DNA of 64,000 nucleotides, taken from Spongiivirga citrea. Lineage in GTDB: Bacteria > Bacteroidota > Bacteroidia > Flavobacteriales > Flavobacteriaceae. Under the pieces are notes generated by a model. The model saw nothing but the letters and a program-made list of their open reading frames with translations, did not search any database and was not told where the DNA came from. Below, in pieces: positions 1-8,979 of the stretch. Location of the stretch: the NCBI RefSeq assembly GCF_010671565.1, contig NZ_JAABOQ010000006.1, positions 186,001 to 250,000 of the forward strand. Direction: 5' to 3'. Numbering within the stretch: position 1 is the stretch's first letter; the number at the start of each line of letters is the position of its first letter. Made by a program: the position numbers and the translations under genes.

Positions 1-62
1 AGATCTTTACCAACGATATTCATCGCTAAGTTATGTAAGTCTTGTTCTGTAAGTGGCTTCAT
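1..62 (-). CDS. N-terminal fragment of a small conserved protein downstream of nqrF
   Basis: A minus-strand ATG at 62-60 opens a frame that stays open to the window edge (about 20 codons, beginning MKPLTEQDLHNLAMNIVGKD). It lies 80 bp downstream of nqrF on the same strand, with a terminator hairpin between the two. From memory, flavobacterial genomes often carry a short protein with a similar start behind nqrF, sometimes annotated by proximity as an NQR-related protein, but I cannot assign a function from 20 residues. The rest of the gene lies outside the window. Confidence 0.5.
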   Translation of the reverse strand, partial: MKPLTEQDLHNLAMNIVGKD

Positions 63-82
63 TTAGTTTGTTATTTAAACCG

Positions 83-117
83 AAAAAACCTACAAGGCTT
101 TGAAAACCTTGCAGGTT
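83..117 (-). terminator. Rho-independent terminator of the nqr operon
   Basis: An 11-bp stem (87-97 with 107-117, one position a G-U wobble in the minus-strand RNA) encloses a 9-nt loop. On the minus strand it is followed by a run of T (complement of 83-88). It lies 25 bp beyond the nqrF stop codon. Confidence 0.75.
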
Positions 118-141
118 AGTTATTATTTAATCTTCAAGCGT

Positions 142-1434
142 CTACCCACCAAAATCGTCGAAACGAACATTTTCCGGAGGCACACCGAAGTCTTCTGCCA
201 TTTTCTCTACCGCTTTATTCATTAACGGTGGCCCACAGAAATAAACTTCTATTTCTTCTGGTTCTTCGTGTTTTGATAAATAGTTATCGATCACCACTTG
301 GTGTACAAAGCCTACAAAACCATCTCCTTCTCCATCTAGTCCATCTTTTACTTTCCAGTTATCTTCTTCCAAAGGCTCCGATAATGCGATATAGAATTTG
401 AAATTAGGAAAATCTCTTTCTAAGGCTCTAAAGTGTTCAGTGTAAAACAACTCACGCTTAGAACGACCGCCATACCAATAGGTGACTTTACGACCTGTTT
501 TTAGGGTGCGGAATAAGTGATATAAGTGCGAACGCATTGGCGCCATACCTGCACCACCTCCCACATAAAGCATTTCTGCTTCAGACTCATTAATAAAGAA
601 TTCACCATAAGGACCCGAAATAACGACTTTATCTCCTGGCTTCTGGTTAAAAATATATGATGATGCTACTCCAGGGTTTACATCCATCCAACCGTTTTTA
701 TTACGATCCCATGGCGGAGTTGCAATACGCACATTTAGCATAATCTCTCTTCCTTCAGCTGGATAAGAAGCCATTGAATATGCACGCTCCACGGTTTCGG
801 TATTTTTCATGGTTAATGGCCATAAGTTGAACTTATCCCATTCTAGTTGAAACTTGTCTGCAGTTTCGTGCTCCTCTGGGTGAGCCGAAATATCAAAATC
901 TTTATAATTGATTTCGCAAGGAGGAATCTCGATTTGAATATATCCACCTGCTTCATAATCCATTTCTTCAGGAATTTCAACTACGAATTCCTTGATAAAT
1001 GAAGCTACATTCCAATTACGTACGACCGTAGCATCCCATTTTTTAATACCGAATACCTCCTCTGGCACTTCGATAACCATATCCTGTTTTACCTTTACTT
1101 GGCAACCAAGACGCCATCCTTCGGCTATTTCTTTTCTAGTAAAGTGCGGCTCCTCTGTCGGTAATATTTCACCACCACCATCAGTAACGATACACTTACA
1201 CTGTATGCAAGTACCTCCACCTCCACAAGCTGATGGTAAAAATATTTTGTTGTTTCCTAAAGTACCCAATAGTGTTCCTCCTGAAGATACCTCAACATCT
1301 TCTTGACCATTGATCTTTAATTTAACAGGACCAGAAGGTAATAACTTCGCTTTCGCTCCTAAAAGTATGCCTACAAGGGCAAAAGTTAGAATAAAGAATA
1401 CTACTAAACTGGCAATTATAACTGACATATCCAT
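142..1434 (-). CDS. nqrF: Na+-translocating NADH:quinone reductase subunit F
   Basis: NqrF is the electron-entry subunit of Na+-NQR: it oxidises cytoplasmic NADH through FAD and passes electrons to a [2Fe-2S] cluster. The 430-residue protein has one N-terminal membrane segment (about residues 4-26). A plant-ferredoxin-type domain follows with cluster cysteines C70, C76, C79 and C111 in the pattern [10 protein letters not shown]. The flavin-binding RAYSMAS motif lies near residue 220, a glycine-rich NAD-binding [12 protein letters not shown] motif follows, and the protein ends FDDFGG as the family does. It is the last gene of nqrABCDEF, 12 bp after nqrE. Its length is somewhat above the roughly 407 residues of the Vibrio protein. 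The assignment is secure. Confidence 0.97.
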   Translation of the reverse strand: MDMSVIIASLVVFFILTFALVGILLGAKAKLLPSGPVKLKINGQEDVEVSSGGTLLGTLGNNKIFLPSACGGGGTCIQCKCIVTDGGGEILPTEEPHFTRKEIAEGWRLGCQVKVKQDMVIEVPEEVFGIKKWDATVVRNWNVASFIKEFVVEIPEEMDYEAGGYIQIEIPPCEINYKDFDISAHPEEHETADKFQLEWDKFNLWPLTMKNTETVERAYSMASYPAEGREIMLNVRIATPPWDRNKNGWMDVNPGVASSYIFNQKPGDKVVISGPYGEFFINESEAEMLYVGGGAGMAPMRSHLYHLFRTLKTGRKVTYWYGGRSKRELFYTEHFRALERDFPNFKFYIALSEPLEEDNWKVKDGLDGEGDGFVGFVHQVVIDNYLSKHEEPEEIEVYFCGPPLMNKAVEKMAEDFGVPPENVRFDDFGG

Positions 1435-1446
1435 ATCTATCTTTTC

Positions 1447-2061
1447 TTATAATTTAATACCCATAAAACTCATAAAACCTAGTGCCATAAGCCCTGTTAT
1501 GATGAAGGTAATTCCTAGTCCCTTTAAAGGAGCAGGTACGTTTGAATAAGCAATTTTTTCTCGTATCGCTGCAATGGCCACAATGGCTAAAAACCAACCA
1601 ATTCCCGAGCCTAAACCATACACTAATGATTCGCTTACGCCCCCGAAATCTTTTTGTTGCATGAATAATGATCCACCTAAAATCGCACAGTTTACAGCAA
1701 TAAGCGGTAAGAAAATACCAAGTGCACCATATAAAGCTGGAGCAAATTTTTCAACGATCATTTCGACTAACTGCACCATAGACGCAATTACCGCGATGAA
1801 CATAATGAAACTTAAAAAGCTTAAATCAATTTCAGCGTATTCAGCGCCTAACCATTTTAAAGCTCCAGGTTGCAGTACATATTCATCTAAAAGGAAGTTA
1901 ATCGGAACAGTGATCGCTAATACAAATATTACTGCCGCACCTAAACCAACGGCAGTTTTCACCGTTTTTGATACCGCTAAGTAAGAACACATACCAAAGA
2001 AGTATGCGAACACCATATTTTCGATGAAAATACTTTTTACAAATAAATTTACGTAATCCAT
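1447..2061 (-). CDS. nqrE: Na+-NQR subunit E
   Basis: NqrE is an integral membrane subunit of Na+-NQR that, with NqrD, forms the inverted six-helix pair holding the iron centre in mid-membrane. The 204-residue protein is almost entirely hydrophobic with six predicted helices. The two cysteines expected to ligate the shared iron site are visible: C25 in the FFGMCSY segment and C125 in the VNCAILGG segment. It sits between nqrD and nqrF with gaps of 21 and 12 bp, so it is cotranscribed. The length equals the family norm of about 200 residues. Confidence 0.97.
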   Translation of the reverse strand: MDYVNLFVKSIFIENMVFAYFFGMCSYLAVSKTVKTAVGLGAAVIFVLAITVPINFLLDEYVLQPGALKWLGAEYAEIDLSFLSFIMFIAVIASMVQLVEMIVEKFAPALYGALGIFLPLIAVNCAILGGSLFMQQKDFGGVSESLVYGLGSGIGWFLAIVAIAAIREKIAYSNVPAPLKGLGITFIITGLMALGFMSFMGIKL

Positions 2062-2082
2062 AATATCTTATTTAGAGGGTAT

Positions 2083-2784
2083 CTAATTCTTTTCGATTAA
2101 TTTTCTGTTTCTAGATCGCTGAATCCAAATAATAAGCCCAACTACGATTAGTGCCATTGGTGATAATAACATTAACCCGTTGTTAGTATATCCAGCTTCG
2201 TAAGCAGCATCAGGAATTACTTGAAAACCAAATAATGTTCCTGAACCTAACAGCTCTCTAAAGAAAGCTACCAAGATCAAAATAAACCCATATCCGGCAG
2301 CATTACCAATACCATCTAAGAACGATTTCCAAGGTCCATTACCAAGGGCAAATGCCTCTAAACGCCCCATTACAATACAGTTTGTAATAATAAGCCCAAC
2401 GAAAATGGATAACTCTTTACTTACATCATACGCATATGCACGTAATACCTGATCTACCAAAATTACCATGGAGGCTACTACCACCAACTGAACGATAATT
2501 CGAATTCGGTTTGGAATTAAGTTTCTTAATAACGAAATAATGACATTACTTGCTGCCATTACCGCCATTACCGAAATACTCATTACCAAAGCAGGTTTTA
2601 GCTGCACAGTTATTGCCAATGCCGAACAAATACCTAATACTTGAACCGTAATCGGGTTGTCGTCATTAAGCGGATCGCTTAGTAATTTTCTGTTCTTTTT
2701 CGAAAATAACGGCTCTTTTTCTTCCGCTACAAAAAGCACCACCGGCTTTTCTTGTGTTTCCTTGGTTTTTTTGTTGTCTGCCAT
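2083..2784 (-). CDS. nqrD: Na+-NQR subunit D
   Basis: NqrD is the membrane partner of NqrE in Na+-NQR. The 233-residue protein has a charged cytoplasmic extension of about 40 residues, then six membrane helices. C53 (VLGICSA) and C136 (ITNCIVMG) match the positions that ligate the intramembrane iron centre together with NqrE. The start lies 3 bp after the nqrC stop, so translation is probably coupled. The hydrophilic N-terminal extension makes it longer than the roughly 210-residue proteobacterial subunit; I believe it is usual in Bacteroidota. Confidence 0.97.
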   Translation of the reverse strand: MADNKKTKETQEKPVVLFVAEEKEPLFSKKNRKLLSDPLNDDNPITVQVLGICSALAITVQLKPALVMSISVMAVMAASNVIISLLRNLIPNRIRIIVQLVVVASMVILVDQVLRAYAYDVSKELSIFVGLIITNCIVMGRLEAFALGNGPWKSFLDGIGNAAGYGFILILVAFFRELLGSGTLFGFQVIPDAAYEAGYTNNGLMLLSPMALIVVGLIIWIQRSRNRKLIEKN

Positions 2785-2787
2785 GGA

Positions 2788-3519
2788 TTATTGTTTTAAA
2801 GCGAACGTAGCTTTTTGAGATTTTATATAAGGTAAGTAGTGTTGCAGTCTTTCTTTAAACATATCTGTCACACCATCACCAGTAATTGTTGCGCCAGAAA
2901 TAGCATCTACTTCATTGTCCGTTTTATCTTCGTTCTTAGGATCGTTGTTTCCTTTTAGAACGGTAACACCAACCAACTCACCAGAATCATTAAAGATTTT
3001 CTCATCCTCAAAGCGTTCTTGAAACCATCCTTGGGTAATTTCTGCACCCAGACCAGAAGTTTCACCGGTGTGATCAAAAATGGTTCCCTTTATCGTATTG
3101 ATGTCCTGCTCTAAAGAAACATAGCCCCAAATCGCATTCCATAGTCCAGAACCGTATAATGGGATTATATAGTACTTCTTGCCTTCAACATCAGCTACAT
3201 ATAACGGGAAGCGCTGTTCTTCAATTGGCTTCTTCACTTCTTTTGATAATTCGATTTTAAATGCATCAACTTCCGTATCAACACCACCACCGGGTTTTAA
3301 AGCTAGTTGCTCTTGAATATATTGTCCAAATAACTCTTCAGCCCCATCTCTATCAGTTTCAACTCCTATAGTCGACAGGATATTTTGCATTTTTTCTTTT
3401 CGCACATTTTCTTGCTGAAGATCTTTTAAAGATGTAGCAGCAAATGCTAATGACGCAGCCACCACCACAACCATTGCAGCGGCAAACAAAAATGTATATG
3501 CGTTACTATCTCTATTCAT
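2788..3519 (-). CDS. nqrC: Na+-NQR subunit C
   Basis: NqrC carries one covalently bound FMN on the outer face of the membrane and relays electrons inside Na+-NQR. The 243-residue protein has one N-terminal transmembrane helix (about residues 8-28) followed by an FMN-binding domain. The flavinylation motif DAISGAT is intact, placing the phosphoester-linked FMN on T211. It follows nqrB by 10 bp. Attachment needs the flavin transferase ApbE, which is not in this window. Confidence 0.97.
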   Translation of the reverse strand: MNRDSNAYTFLFAAAMVVVVAASLAFAATSLKDLQQENVRKEKMQNILSTIGVETDRDGAEELFGQYIQEQLALKPGGGVDTEVDAFKIELSKEVKKPIEEQRFPLYVADVEGKKYYIIPLYGSGLWNAIWGYVSLEQDINTIKGTIFDHTGETSGLGAEITQGWFQERFEDEKIFNDSGELVGVTVLKGNNDPKNEDKTDNEVDAISGATITGDGVTDMFKERLQHYLPYIKSQKATFALKQ

Positions 3520-3529
3520 AGTGTTATAT

Positions 3530-4684
3530 TTAAGCTTGGACTGCTGCCAAACGTTTCTTTCTTCTTTTAATGTTTGCTTGAATTACGTAGTGGTCTATTG
3601 TTGGCGCAAATACATTAAATAATAAAATCGCTAACATAATACCTTCGGGATATGCCGGATTAAATACGCGTATCATTATGCCAAAGAATCCGATAAGGAA
3701 ACCGTAAATCCATTTTCCTTTGGTGGTTTGTGCAGCTGATACTGGATCCGTTGCCATAAAGACAACACCAAATGCAAGTCCTCCAACTACTAAGTGATTT
3801 GACCAATCAAAAGCCATTAAAGCGTTCACTGAAAATGCATTGAAGATTAGCCCCATTACAGCAGCACCGACAAATCCGCTAACGATAATACGCCAGCTGC
3901 CAATACCAGTAAAAATTAATATGGCAGCACCGACCAAAATCCATAGTGTCGATGTTTCTGCAATTGACCCTGGAATGGCCCCATTAAACATATCCATAAA
4001 TGAGTAACTCACCTCATTACCAGAAGCAAGCGATCCTAGGATAGTTTCACCTGTAATCGCATCTACTTTAGAAGCTGACGCTTCAGAAACCCATACCTCG
4101 TTACCTGACATATATGTTGGGTATGCAAAGAATGCGAATGCACGGGCTGTTAAAGCAGGATTCAAAATATTCATTCCAGTACCGCCAAAGGCTTCTTTAC
4201 CAATTACAACAGCAAAAGCTGTAGAGACAGCTACCATCCATAGAGGAATATCAACTGGCATAATCATTGGAATTAACAATCCCGTTACTAGATAACCTTC
4301 ATTTACTTCGTGACCACGATATACAGCAAATGCAAATTCAATACTAAGACCAACGATATAAGATACCGCGATCATTGGTACTATTTTCCATGAACCATGA
4401 ATAAAAGCATCCATAAATGTAAATGCCTCTCCCGTTTGACCGAAATGTTGTGCCCCAGCATTGTAAATACCATATATCAAAGCTGGTAACAATGCGATTA
4501 CAACAGTAATCATCGTACGTTTTAAGTCGATTGCATCACGAATATGTGCGCCTTTTTTTGTGGTATGATTCGGCACAAATAAAAATGTATCGAATGCATT
4601 TAATGCAGGAGCGAATTTCTCAAACTTGCTTCCAGGTTTGAAATTTTCTCCAGCTTTATCAAGTTGTTTACGTAAAAAGTTCAT
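3530..4684 (-). CDS. nqrB: Na+-NQR subunit B
   Basis: NqrB is the large membrane subunit of Na+-NQR; it holds riboflavin and a covalent FMN and contributes to the Na+ path and quinone reduction. The 384-residue protein has about ten hydrophobic helices. Conserved segments include GGTGMNILNPALTARAF (about residues 167-183) and ATDPVSA near residue 310. The likely flavinylation site is DAITGET, with the acceptor T214. This differs from the usual S/T-G-A-T form by having E where A is expected (see findings). It follows nqrA by 11 bp. Confidence 0.96.
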   Translation of the reverse strand: MNFLRKQLDKAGENFKPGSKFEKFAPALNAFDTFLFVPNHTTKKGAHIRDAIDLKRTMITVVIALLPALIYGIYNAGAQHFGQTGEAFTFMDAFIHGSWKIVPMIAVSYIVGLSIEFAFAVYRGHEVNEGYLVTGLLIPMIMPVDIPLWMVAVSTAFAVVIGKEAFGGTGMNILNPALTARAFAFFAYPTYMSGNEVWVSEASASKVDAITGETILGSLASGNEVSYSFMDMFNGAIPGSIAETSTLWILVGAAILIFTGIGSWRIIVSGFVGAAVMGLIFNAFSVNALMAFDWSNHLVVGGLAFGVVFMATDPVSAAQTTKGKWIYGFLIGFFGIMIRVFNPAYPEGIMLAILLFNVFAPTIDHYVIQANIKRRKKRLAAVQA

Positions 4685-4695
4685 AGGTATATTTT

Positions 4696-6051
4696 TTATC
4701 CAACTTCTTCAATCATTATATCTAATCCTTGGCGAATAATTGCCTGCGCTTCTATTTTGGAAGTACTTGCGTAATCAACCAATGCAAAATCTTCTGGCGC
4801 AACTTCGTAGATACCAAGATTTTCCATTTTTTCGATATTACCCGCCATACATTCTTTAATTAGTTGCATTGGATAAATATCCATTGGCATTACTTTTTCC
4901 ATTTCTCCTGTTACAACCAGAGCTCGCTCTTCACCATTCAAATTGGTGTCAACCTCAAACTCTTTGTTTTTAAACAAGAAAGCAAATGAAGTTCGAGACA
5001 TACTTGGAATACTGTTTCCTACAAAAGGCAACCAACCGAACATACGGTACTTATTACCTTCAGGTATGACGGTAAAGGTGGAATTATAGAAACCTAAGAA
5101 ATTATCAGGCTGCACTTCTTCACCAGTAAGTACATCGCCATTAATCATTCTTATACTTTCAGGATTTTCAACACCCGCATCGTAAATGAAGGTTGAAATT
5201 TGAGCCCCTATTTTTGTTTTATAGTACTTAGGATTCTTAACAGAAGAACCAGCTACTGCAATTACTCTTGAAGGATCGTAAGCACCATTTAGAAACAGGC
5301 GTCCGATAATGATAACATCGGCTGGATTAATTACCCAAACACGTTCGCCAGCATTTATCGGATCGATATGATGAATCTGCACACCTACGTTACCAGCAGG
5401 ATGTGGTCCCGAAACACGATGTACTTCAACATTCTGTACATTATTAAGGAAGGAAGTCCCTGTTTTATCAACTGATAAATGTGTTTTACCTTCCGTTAGT
5501 TTTGCAATTGCATTGATACCAGCTTGAAAAGCTTCCTCCTCGTTATTTAGAACAAACTCTACATCGGCAGCTAATGGAGCGGTCGAATAAGCTGAAATAA
5601 AAATTGCTTTTGGCTTATCATCAGGATTTGCAATAACATCGTAAGGACGTTGCTTAATAAATGGCCAACATCCACTTTCCAAGATAAAATCCTTTACTTC
5701 TTCACCCGACATTTCTTCCGGGTTTTTAGATCCGTGTTCTAGATTGATATTTTTACCATCAGCCTCTACACGAACTTCAAGAATTCGACGTTTTGCTCCA
5801 CGAACAATTTCTTTTACCACACCACTAACTGGTGCCGTAAATTTAATTTTGTCGCTGTATTTTGAATAGAAGAGAACCTCACCTTGCTTTACGCTTTGAC
5901 CTTCCTTAACTACCATTTTAGGCATTACAGTGTGAAAGTCTGTGGGTTTGATTGCAAAAATTTGTGATTTGGGTGCATCGGATAATACCTTCTCTGCTTG
6001 CCCTTTGAGTTTAATATTTAAACCCCTTTTAATTCGAATGTCTTTAGACAT
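4696..6051 (-). CDS. nqrA: Na+-NQR subunit A
   Basis: NqrA is the cytoplasmic, cofactor-poor subunit that sits beside NqrB and has been linked to quinone binding. The 451-residue protein starts MSKDIRIKRGLNIKLKG. It has the biotinyl-lipoyl-like N-terminal region (VKEGQSVKQGEVLF near residues 50-63) and the GPHPAGNVGVQIHHIDP segment near residue 215 typical of the family. It is the first gene of the operon and faces away from the plug-protein gene at 6232; the 180-bp gap between them holds the operon promoter. Length matches family members. Confidence 0.97.
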   Translation of the reverse strand: MSKDIRIKRGLNIKLKGQAEKVLSDAPKSQIFAIKPTDFHTVMPKMVVKEGQSVKQGEVLFYSKYSDKIKFTAPVSGVVKEIVRGAKRRILEVRVEADGKNINLEHGSKNPEEMSGEEVKDFILESGCWPFIKQRPYDVIANPDDKPKAIFISAYSTAPLAADVEFVLNNEEEAFQAGINAIAKLTEGKTHLSVDKTGTSFLNNVQNVEVHRVSGPHPAGNVGVQIHHIDPINAGERVWVINPADVIIIGRLFLNGAYDPSRVIAVAGSSVKNPKYYKTKIGAQISTFIYDAGVENPESIRMINGDVLTGEEVQPDNFLGFYNSTFTVIPEGNKYRMFGWLPFVGNSIPSMSRTSFAFLFKNKEFEVDTNLNGEERALVVTGEMEKVMPMDIYPMQLIKECMAGNIEKMENLGIYEVAPEDFALVDYASTSKIEAQAIIRQGLDIMIEEVG

Positions 6052-6095
6052 ATTTCCAGAATATTATTTAGAAAATTCCGTTCTAAAATTTCGTG

Positions 6096-6103
6096 CAAAT
6101 TTA
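6096..6103 (-). promoter_or_regulatory. -7 box for the nqr operon
   Basis: The minus strand reads TAAATTTG, a perfect match to the Bacteroidota -7 consensus TAnnTTTG, about 45 nt before the nqrA start codon. I do not see a TTG at 19-21 nt upstream, so only the -7 half is supported. Confidence 0.45.
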
Positions 6104-6231
6104 CTAATTAAAACAGCAATCTAAAAGGTTGGAAATAACTGTAATTTTTATTTATAATTATTCTAAATAATAAAATAATCTTAGGCACGCATTTTGTTTA
6201 TCTTTAGCCAAAAGAAATTGCGAATATTCAC

Positions 6232-7470
6232 ATGAACCTTAAACATTTATTCATTTTACTTGTCTGTTGCAGCTTTTCTCATGCTCAGGTTAAATATGAA
6301 GAGAATCCGCCAGAAAATATCAAAACCATCGTTTTTAAGGGTAGTGATGATGACGATCAATTTCCCATTATTAAACTTGGCGAACAAGTACTTTTAAAGT
6401 TCGATGATCTTAATGCAGACGAAGCAAACTATTACTACAAATTAACCCACTGCAATTTTGACTGGACTCCATCGAGTATTCCGAAAAACCGTTTTCTAGA
6501 TGGTTTTGATAACGAACGCATTATTAATTACCAAAACTCTTTAAACGCATTAGTCCTTTATTCGCATTACGAATTAACTATACCAAATAACAAAACACGA
6601 TTTAAGATTGGCGGCAATTACATTCTTGAAATTTTTGATAAGAATGATGAGCTGATGTTCTCAAGACGTTTTGTGGTATATGAAAATATCGCCACCGTTG
6701 GTGTAACTATAAAAAGGGCGCGCGATGTTTCCGTTATTGATCAAAAACAGGTCGTGCAGCTAAATATAAACACAAACAGCCTTCGATATCGAAATCCGGA
6801 AAAGGAAATTAAAGTAGCTATTTTACAGAATTATTTGTGGGATACTGCCATCACCGACCTCAAGCCGCAATACATTTTGGGAAATCAATTACAATACCGC
6901 TATGACGAAGAAGCTAGATTTGATGCTGGAAATGAGTTTTTAAATTTTGATAGCAAGAGTATACGCACCTCCAACATTAATGTTGCCCGTGTTGAATTAA
7001 CCGATATTTATAATCAACATCTATTTACAGACCAAATAAGAAATGGGCTTCCTTATACCTTCAATCCTGATATAAATGGCGATTTTTTGGTCACAGTTGA
7101 CAACGGCGATCCTGATATAGAAGCAGATTATGCTCGCATGCACTTTAGTCTACCCTACACCACAGATCTAGGCCTAAATAAGGTATATGTAGTTGGTAAG
7201 TTCAATAATTACCAGGTAACAGATGAGTACGAGTTACTGTTTGATGATAAAGCCGGTATGTTTAAAGGTAGTGCACTTTTCAAGCAAGGTTTTTATAACT
7301 ATAAATATGTAACGGTAGAAAATGGCATCATTAACGACGTTAGCATAAGCGGCTCTTTATCACAGACGGAAAACAATTATACCGTTCTTGTTTATTTCAG
7401 AAAATTCGGCGCTATGTATGACAGTCTTATTGGCGTGGGTGTTGGAGATTCTTCGATAATTACGAATTAA
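6232..7470 (+). CDS. Type IX secretion system plug protein (DUF5103 family)
   Basis: The 412-residue protein has a signal peptide (about residues 1-18, ending SHAQ), so it is periplasmic. It matches my recollection of the DUF5103 family, whose member in Flavobacterium johnsoniae is the plug that closes the periplasmic side of the SprA translocon. Features seen are an N-terminal beta-rich domain (the YYYKLTHCNFDW segment near residues 66-77) and a C-terminal immunoglobulin-like or carbohydrate-binding-like module (VYVVGKFNNYQ near residue 322). It is divergent from nqrA and stands alone. The T9SS role is inferred from family membership; three other T9SS-related genes lie 50 kb away in this window. 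The start ATG fits the signal peptide. Confidence 0.85.
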   Translation: MNLKHLFILLVCCSFSHAQVKYEENPPENIKTIVFKGSDDDDQFPIIKLGEQVLLKFDDLNADEANYYYKLTHCNFDWTPSSIPKNRFLDGFDNERIINYQNSLNALVLYSHYELTIPNNKTRFKIGGNYILEIFDKNDELMFSRRFVVYENIATVGVTIKRARDVSVIDQKQVVQLNINTNSLRYRNPEKEIKVAILQNYLWDTAITDLKPQYILGNQLQYRYDEEARFDAGNEFLNFDSKSIRTSNINVARVELTDIYNQHLFTDQIRNGLPYTFNPDINGDFLVTVDNGDPDIEADYARMHFSLPYTTDLGLNKVYVVGKFNNYQVTDEYELLFDDKAGMFKGSALFKQGFYNYKYVTVENGIINDVSISGSLSQTENNYTVLVYFRKFGAMYDSLIGVGVGDSSIITN

Positions 7471-7586
7471 AAATAACCGCAAAAGTATCCTAAGACATAG
7501 CCTAGTTTTTCTTCAAAAAATCATCACTGTTAAAATTTTCGATCCACTCACATAAATTAATATCTTTAATCACCTGAAGTGAGATT

Positions 7587-7973
7587 ATGGTTACGCAAAT
7601 TACCAGCGGTATTAAAATTTCGGTTACGACTAATTTTGAGGGTACATTTTATAAGGACTATAAAATGCACTTCGCCTTTGGATATAAAATAACCATTGAA
7701 AACCTCAGTAATGATACCGTTCAATTACTTTCAAGACATTGGGAGGTTATGGACGCGCTAAATTCAACTGAAATCGTGGATGGTGAAGGTGTTGTTGGAA
7801 AAAAACCAATAATCAAACCCGGAAAGTCACATACATATAGCTCTGGCTGCTTGCTTTCTTCACCTTTAGGCGCTATGCAAGGCTATTACAACTTGATTAA
7901 TTTAGGAACTAATAATCATATAAAGGCAACTATTCCTAATTTTAAGCTAAGCGCTCCTTTTGCTGTAAACTAG
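7587..7973 (+). CDS. apaG: ApaG domain protein
   Basis: This 128-residue protein is a single ApaG (DUF525) domain, a small immunoglobulin-like beta sandwich. Seen in sequence are the YKITIENLSNDTVQLLSRHW strand pair (about residues 31-50), VVGKKPIIKPG near residue 70 and SSPLGAMQGYY near residue 90, all hallmarks of the family. ApaG proteins are linked genetically to Co2+/Mg2+ efflux in enterobacteria, but the biochemical role is unclear. The 3' end overlaps the convergent gene at 7942-8979 by 32 bp. No other ApaG-associated gene, such as apaH or ksgA, is adjacent. Confidence 0.9.
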   Translation: MVTQITSGIKISVTTNFEGTFYKDYKMHFAFGYKITIENLSNDTVQLLSRHWEVMDALNSTEIVDGEGVVGKKPIIKPGKSHTYSSGCLLSSPLGAMQGYYNLINLGTNNHIKATIPNFKLSAPFAVN

Positions 7974-8979
7974 CAACGACTTTTTCCTTCTTAACCGCTG
8001 TCTTTCTTAAAAAATTGAATTGAAAAATGTACCCATCTTGTTTTACGTGGCAGTATTGACAGTTGCTATCGTACATAAACTGATAAAAATGATTTTCATT
8101 GAAATCGGCATCATTTACTTCAAAAACGCCGTCGTGATCTAAATGTCCATAATCATCAAATTTCTGAATACGGTATTCATACTTTTTTCGCGTTCTTGCC
8201 AAAGTAAAGTATGCGCCGCAGCCTATTCCTGGCAGATACTGCGCATTGGCAGGAAGTGGGTGTTTTTCAACCTGACCCAACTCAATATCATCTGACTTTT
8301 TATGAAAATAGTTGGTCAAATTCTCAACAACAACCGACCGACTATAAACCGAGATATGCCCTTTTTCTACGGAAAACATTTTCCCAATTGTCGCAGCTTT
8401 TTGAACATTACCAAGTGGACTTGGTGTAAACAACTTATTAAAACCTAGACCAAGCTTAATACGTCTGTTTTTAGTGGCAAATAAAATGGTATCGGTAACA
8501 AAACGAGAACAATTACTACCTCGTTTATCAAATGCGCCGTAAGGAATGCTTCCTTTGCGCTGTAAGTTTAATATATAGTGCTGAGCGGCTTCAAAATTAA
8601 TATCCTCGCAAACCGAAGCAACCAATCGACCTTCACCATGTGTTTTATGAGGATTGTCATTTAACCACATTAAAAAATCATCGAGATTGGTCAAAGTTCC
8701 ATCCTTATCAAAACTTGCTCTAAATGGGATTTCAAGTTCACTATCGGTTAACGCTCCACGAACGCGACCTTTTCCATTTGGGGTTATATAGCGTCCAAAA
8801 TCGTAGTAATACGCCATTTCGGTATCGTTAGAAACCAATATCAAAGCTGCATGACCTGCTTTAATATAGTCCTTTGTTCCTAAACCGACCATGGGCAAAA
8901 CTTTGCACATAAATTCAGTCGACATATTTACAAAAGTATCGGGATATGCTATCGATATTATCTTTCCGTTATACTCCAC
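7942..8979 (-). CDS. Conserved protein with NlpC/P60-like (permuted papain-fold) features, DUF6695-type
   Basis: This 345-residue protein has no signal peptide, so it is probably cytoplasmic. I believe it matches the Bacteroidota family DUF6695, which has no known function. Two motifs stand out: GHAALILV with H43, followed by a YYYDFGRY strand, and about 115 residues later GSNCSRFVTDTI with C157. A histidine before the cysteine in this local context is what circularly permuted NlpC/P60 folds (YiiX-like, LRAT-like, DUF4105-like) show, so a thiol hydrolase or acyltransferase is plausible. The start codon overlaps the end of the upstream NRDE gene by 22 bp, suggesting translational coupling. The 3' end overlaps apaG convergently. 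Confidence 0.75.
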   Translation of the reverse strand: MEYNGKIISIAYPDTFVNMSTEFMCKVLPMVGLGTKDYIKAGHAALILVSNDTEMAYYYDFGRYITPNGKGRVRGALTDSELEIPFRASFDKDGTLTNLDDFLMWLNDNPHKTHGEGRLVASVCEDINFEAAQHYILNLQRKGSIPYGAFDKRGSNCSRFVTDTILFATKNRRIKLGLGFNKLFTPSPLGNVQKAATIGKMFSVEKGHISVYSRSVVVENLTNYFHKKSDDIELGQVEKHPLPANAQYLPGIGCGAYFTLARTRKKYEYRIQKFDDYGHLDHDGVFEVNDADFNENHFYQFMYDSNCQYCHVKQDGYIFQFNFLRKTAVKKEKVVASLQQKERLA

